Part shown: piece after piece, positions 60,329-64,000 of the stretch | Layout of the letters: the number at the start of each line of letters is the position of its first letter | How positions within the stretch are numbered: position 1 is the stretch's first letter | Assembly (NCBI RefSeq): GCF_900156685.1 | Contig: NZ_FTOJ01000001.1 | Coordinates: 682,001 to 746,000 of the forward strand | Origin: Chryseobacterium piscicola | GTDB lineage: Bacteria > Bacteroidota > Bacteroidia > Flavobacteriales > Weeksellaceae | DNA length: 64,000 nucleotides | Reading direction: 5' to 3' | Position numbers and translations under genes: made by a program | Notes under the pieces: generated by a model | What the model was told of the DNA's origin: nothing | Database searches by the model: none | The model's input: the letters and a program-made list of their open reading frames with translations, nothing else

Positions 60329-61708
60329 ATGATTTTAAAAAATAAAAGTATCCATCTTTTTTTTCTATTAACTACACTTCTGTTGTCTCCTGCTATGAAA
60401 AGCCAAGACAAATTTCCAGACGGAACACCAATCCCAAAATGGTTTAAAGAAAACAAACCAACAGAAATCAACAAATTAGGCAAGAAATACAGCGTTACAG
60501 CCAACGGCGTGAAGAATGACAGTACAATTCTTCAAACCAAAGAAATTCAGGCAATCATTGATTTGGCTGCGAAAAACGGTGGTGGAGTAATTGTTGTTCC
60601 AAAAGGAACTTTTCTTATCAGTTCGCTTTTCTTCAAGCAGGGAACACATTTGCATTTAGAAAATGGCGCAAAATTAAAAGGAAGCGATGATATTAATGAT
60701 TTTCCGGTAGTAAACACTAGAATAGAAGGCCAGACCGTAAAATATTTTCCGGCTTTAATTAATGCTGATGGATTAAACGGGTTTACGATTTCCGGTAAAG
60801 GAACTTTGGACGGAAACGGACTTCGTTTCTGGAAATCTTTCTGGAAAAGACGCGAATGGAATCCTAAATGTACCAATATGGACGAAATGCGACCTAGAAT
60901 TATTTATGTTTCAAACTCAAAAAATATCCAAATTGAAGGCATTACAATTAAAAATTCACCATTCTGGAGCACGCATTACTATAAAAGCGATTTTGTAAAA
61001 CTATTAAACCTTACCATTATCGCTCCCAAAGAACCCGTAAAAGCGCCAAGTACAGATGCGGTTGATATCGATGCCTGCACCAATTTCTTGATTAAAAATT
61101 GCTACATGTCAGTTAACGATGACGCAATTGCTCTGAAAGGCGGAAAAGGTCCGAAAGCCGATAAAGACTCAAATAATGGAGAAAATAGAAACATCATCAT
61201 CGAAGACAATAGTTTCGGATTTTGCCACAGCGTTTTAACTTGCGGAAGCGAATCTATACACAATTATAACGTGATTCTTCGTAATTCTAAAGTGAAAGAT
61301 GCATCAAGATTATTACACTTGAAAATGCGTCCAGATACGCCTCAGCATTACGAATATCTTACCGTGGAAAACATTACCGGAAATGTAAAAACTTTCCTCT
61401 ATGCAAAAGGCTGGAATCAGTTTTTTGATTTAAAAGGTGAAGAAAAACCAAAAAAAGGATTGGTAAACAACATCACGTTGAAAAATATCGACATCAGTTG
61501 CGAAACAGCATTTTCTATTGAAAAATCAGATTTGTTTGACCTTAAAGATTTTACTTTTGAAAATTTAAAAATCAAAGCTTTAAAACCTGAAATGGAAAAC
61601 CTGATCAACATTCAAAATTTAAAGCAAAAAAACAGTAATATAACCCAAGTCGCTTCTCTTACGCAATCTTACGATAAAAAAGACGATTCAGATATTGCCA
61701 CAAAATGA
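60329..61708 (+). CDS. Glycoside hydrolase family 28 (polygalacturonase-like)
   Basis: 459 residues from the ATG at 60329 (a TTG lies 6 nt upstream). Signal peptide with hydrophobic core SIHLFFLLTTLLLSPAM. Parallel beta-helix of GH28, with the catalytic segments PSTDAVDID (for NTDG), VNDDAIALKGG (the DD pair), the His-bearing FGFCHSVLTCGSE and LHLKMRPDTP. These lack some pectinase consensus residues (STD for NTD; CHS for GHG), so it may act on rhamnogalacturonan or another uronate polymer rather than plain pectin. Secreted. Overlaps the next gene by 4 bp (ATGA). Confidence 0.9.
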   Translation: MILKNKSIHLFFLLTTLLLSPAMKSQDKFPDGTPIPKWFKENKPTEINKLGKKYSVTANGVKNDSTILQTKEIQAIIDLAAKNGGGVIVVPKGTFLISSLFFKQGTHLHLENGAKLKGSDDINDFPVVNTRIEGQTVKYFPALINADGLNGFTISGKGTLDGNGLRFWKSFWKRREWNPKCTNMDEMRPRIIYVSNSKNIQIEGITIKNSPFWSTHYYKSDFVKLLNLTIIAPKEPVKAPSTDAVDIDACTNFLIKNCYMSVNDDAIALKGGKGPKADKDSNNGENRNIIIEDNSFGFCHSVLTCGSESIHNYNVILRNSKVKDASRLLHLKMRPDTPQHYEYLTVENITGNVKTFLYAKGWNQFFDLKGEEKPKKGLVNNITLKNIDISCETAFSIEKSDLFDLKDFTFENLKIKALKPEMENLINIQNLKQKNSNITQVASLTQSYDKKDDSDIATK

Positions 61709-64000
61709 GTTGCTTTTCCAAAATATTCGTCTTCTTATGCTTTTGCTCTCAGTTTCTGCATTCTCAATCTAAGGAAATTCAATTCCTGAGCGGTACAGAT
61801 TCTGAGCATACCAAAGAATGGGATTTTTGGATCACTGGCGGAAGAAAATCTGGAAGTTGGGATAAAATTAGGGTGCCTTCACAATGGGAACAGCAGGGAT
61901 TTGGCTCGTATAATTACGGACGAGATTATGTAACCTACGGAAAGAATTTTAAATTCAATGATGAAGTAGGCCTCTACAAACACCAATTTTCGGTTCCTAA
62001 ATCTTGGAAAGGAAAATCGGTGAATATCGTTTTTGAAGGTTCAATGACGGACACCGAAGTGAAAATCAACGGTAAATTGGCAGGAGCAATTCATCAAGGC
62101 GCTTTTTATGAATTTAAATATGATATTTCTGATAAAATCCTATTCGGAAAAGACAATATTCTCGAAATTAAAGTTTCAAAAATGTCTGCTGATAAATCAG
62201 TCAACAATGCAGAACGTTTGGCTGATTATTGGATTTTAGGTGGAATTTTCAGACCGGTTTATCTAGAAGCAAATCCAAATGAGAACATTTCATCAACATC
62301 AATTGATGCCAAAGCAGACGGCAGTTTCCGTTCGAATATTCATTTAAAAGCAATCCAATCGGTCAATAATTTAAAGGTTGAAATTTTTGATTCTAAAAAT
62401 AATTTAGTAGGAGAATCTCAGATTCAAATTCATAAAGGAGATACTTTAAAACAGATTCAGTTTTCGGTTAACAATCCAAAACTGTGGACAGCTGAAACAC
62501 CCAATTTGTACAAAGCTAAATTCAGTTTAAATAAAAACAAAAAAAACATCTTCTATAGCGAAGAAAAATTCGGTTTCCGCACGATTGAAATCCGAAAAGG
62601 TGACGGAATTTACGTCAACGGAACCAAAATCAAAATAAAAGGCATCAACCGACACGCTTGGTGGCCAGAAACTGGAAGAACGGTCAATAAAAACATCGAT
62701 TTGATGGACGTTCAGCTCATCAAGGAAATGAATATGAATGCCGTTCGCTGTTCGCATTATCCACCCAATAAATCCTTCCTTCAGATTTGTGATTCTTTAG
62801 GTTTGTATGTTTTGGATGAATTGGCAGGTTGGCAAAAAAAATACAGCACCGAAGTTGGCAAAAAACTCGTGAAAGAAATGGTTACGAGAGATGCCAATCA
62901 TCCTTCCATCATTTTCTGGAGCAACGGAAACGAAGGCGGGCATAATTTTGATTTAGATAAAGAATATGCAAAATACGACTTGTCAAACCGTCCTGTCATT
63001 CACGCACATCACAAACCTGGAAATGCTTTCAACGGTATCGACTGCAACCACTACGAAGACTATTACAGTACAAAAAAAATCTTTGAAGGTGAAAATATTT
63101 ATATGCCGACCGAATTTCTCCACGCCCAGGATGATGGCGGTGGCGGAACATCTTTGGCAGATTATTGGGAACTTCACTGGAAATCCAAAAATGGCGCAGG
63201 TGGCTTTCTTTGGGCGTTTGCAGATGAAGGTTTGGCACGAACCGATTTTAATAATCAAATCGATGTAAACGCGATTAACGCTCCGGACGGAGTTGTGGGA
63301 CCTCATCGTGAGAAAGAAGGAAGTTTCTATGCCATCCGAGAAATTTACAGTCCGGTAAAAGTTGATTTAAAAATAGTACCGAATGATTTTAACGAAATCA
63401 TTCCTGTTGAAAACCGCTATCATTTTACCAATTTAAATGAATGTAAGTTTGAATGGAAATTGGTAAAGTTTAAAACGCCTTTTTCATCAGAATCTGGTTT
63501 TGATTTGATTCAAAAAGGAAAAGCAGAATCTCCGAATATTAAACCAACAGAAAAAGGAAATATCAACCTCAATCTTCCTGCGAACTGGAAAGAAAATGAA
63601 GGTTTATTATTAACTGCAACTGACAAATTCGGTAAAGAAATTTATACCTGGACTTGGAAGATTCAGTCTAATGATGATATTTCAAAACAGTTTAGAAAAG
63701 GGTTAATCAAAGAATTTTCTGTCTCAGTTATAGAAAAAGATTCATTATTCATCTTAAAATCAGACGAGAAAGAATTTTCTTTCGGGAAAAAAGACGGATT
63801 ATTAAAGACAGTCATTTTAGACAAAAAAAGCAAAAAAATGACGTTCAGAAATGGACCAGTTTTCGTGAACGGAAAAATGGAGTTGTCATCCATCAAATCT
63901 TTTACAGAAGCACAAAATCAATTGATTGAGGTAAAATATAAAGACGGAAATAAAATTATTTGGAAACTCAATCCAAATGGAATTTTAGAACTAAATTATG
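61705..64000 (+). CDS. GH2 beta-galactosidase-like enzyme, 3' end outside the window
   Basis: The first 765 codons are open to the right edge. Signal peptide MSCFSKIFVFLCFCSQFLHS. N-terminal jelly roll (WDFWITGGRK; VPSQWEQQGFGSYNYGRDYV; VFEGSMTDTEVKINGKLAG), an Ig domain, and the TIM barrel with HYPPNKSFLQICDSLGLYVL. The acid/base Glu is in WSNGNEGGHNF, and the nucleophile Glu in PTEFLHAQDD (the usual form is CEYAHAMG). It follows the GH28 gene with an ATGA overlap, so both are made together, probably for stepwise cleavage of a plant or microbial polysaccharide. Substrate not resolved: beta-galactosidase and beta-galacturonidase are both possible. Confidence 0.88.
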   Translation, partial: MSCFSKIFVFLCFCSQFLHSQSKEIQFLSGTDSEHTKEWDFWITGGRKSGSWDKIRVPSQWEQQGFGSYNYGRDYVTYGKNFKFNDEVGLYKHQFSVPKSWKGKSVNIVFEGSMTDTEVKINGKLAGAIHQGAFYEFKYDISDKILFGKDNILEIKVSKMSADKSVNNAERLADYWILGGIFRPVYLEANPNENISSTSIDAKADGSFRSNIHLKAIQSVNNLKVEIFDSKNNLVGESQIQIHKGDTLKQIQFSVNNPKLWTAETPNLYKAKFSLNKNKKNIFYSEEKFGFRTIEIRKGDGIYVNGTKIKIKGINRHAWWPETGRTVNKNIDLMDVQLIKEMNMNAVRCSHYPPNKSFLQICDSLGLYVLDELAGWQKKYSTEVGKKLVKEMVTRDANHPSIIFWSNGNEGGHNFDLDKEYAKYDLSNRPVIHAHHKPGNAFNGIDCNHYEDYYSTKKIFEGENIYMPTEFLHAQDDGGGGTSLADYWELHWKSKNGAGGFLWAFADEGLARTDFNNQIDVNAINAPDGVVGPHREKEGSFYAIREIYSPVKVDLKIVPNDFNEIIPVENRYHFTNLNECKFEWKLVKFKTPFSSESGFDLIQKGKAESPNIKPTEKGNINLNLPANWKENEGLLLTATDKFGKEIYTWTWKIQSNDDISKQFRKGLIKEFSVSVIEKDSLFILKSDEKEFSFGKKDGLLKTVILDKKSKKMTFRNGPVFVNGKMELSSIKSFTEAQNQLIEVKYKDGNKIIWKLNPNGILELNY

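Noticed and set aside
62527-63306. Separate small genes on either strand within the right-hand end
   Set aside because: The GH2 frame is open from 61705 to the window edge and contains both catalytic glutamates; the small frames are its shadows.
1-64000. Prophage, insertion sequence, integrase or plasmid origin
   Set aside because: No transposase, integrase, phage structural gene, terminal inverted repeats of an IS, or iteron-type origin was seen anywhere in the window.

Overview
The window reads as AT-rich (roughly one-third G+C) chromosomal DNA of a flavobacterium, most like Chryseobacterium or a close relative in the Weeksellaceae. The grounds are: Bacteroidetes-type promoters (TTG, about 19 bp, TAnnTTTG) and few recognisable Shine-Dalgarno sites; many short lipoproteins; a type IX secretion-like tail; a secreted protein starting with the flavobacterial QVGINT motif after its signal peptide; BshA for bacillithiol; and many family-level proteins (DUF1573, DUF2851, DUF4254, DUF4292, DUF4153-like) typical of this class. 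The species is inferred, not proved.

Layout. 1-3.3 kb: start of a DUF1573 protein, a two-component system, a decayed GH92 glycosidase tail, a TetR regulator. 3.6-10.1 kb: clpB, a decayed lipoprotein gene, a UvrD/AddA-like helicase-nuclease. 10.2-13.8 kb: two secreted carboxypeptidase-regulatory-domain proteins, then a DUF2851/PspC/GNAT operon. 14.0-24.5 kb: a mostly minus-strand housekeeping block (GH3-bshA; flippase, sugar nucleotidyltransferase, DUF4292, EnvC-like, TatA, DUF4254, lipoprotein, ribA). 24.6-26.6 kb: dihydroorotase, then the fused remnants of an aldo/keto reductase gene and an AraC regulator gene.

The centrepiece, 26.8-43.4 kb, is a complete phenylacetate (paa) catabolic cluster on the plus strand: paaK, E, A, B, C, D, G, H, I, J, Y, Z and a paaF-like gene. 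PaaK makes phenylacetyl-CoA, PaaABCDE epoxidises the ring, PaaG isomerises to the oxepin, PaaZ opens and oxidises it, PaaJ/F/H carry out beta-oxidation, and PaaI/PaaY are thioesterase-type safety functions. A palindrome overlaps the presumed transcription start of paaK. Nine successive gaps between genes of this operon carry arms of TTTGAAAAT-type repeats on the 5' side and ATTTTCAAA-type repeats on the 3' side. One such pair of arms encloses an intact four-helix-bundle (23S rRNA intervening-sequence type) gene. The paaD-paaG gap is a 102-bp tandem array that has copied the end of paaD. PaaZ carries an extra DUF1569/DinB-like C-terminal domain.

43.4-51.1 kb: a SAM methyltransferase, then a plus-strand run of small membrane proteins, a winged-helix regulator, a metallophosphoesterase, a Coq4-like protein, a DUF4153-like membrane protein and two lipoproteins. 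Two matching palindromes (AACTTTG-N5-CAAAGT) sit at two promoters of this run. 51.2-58.7 kb: an FKBP lipoprotein, a secreted QVGINT protein, dtd, a lipoprotein, greA (with a terminator-like leader hairpin), a HIT protein, clpX, a T9SS-like secreted protein and its small PGG-rich partner. 58.7-64 kb: a TlpA-like thioredoxin, tRNA-Met(CAT), a GH28 pectinase-like enzyme and a GH2 glycosidase that runs off the window.
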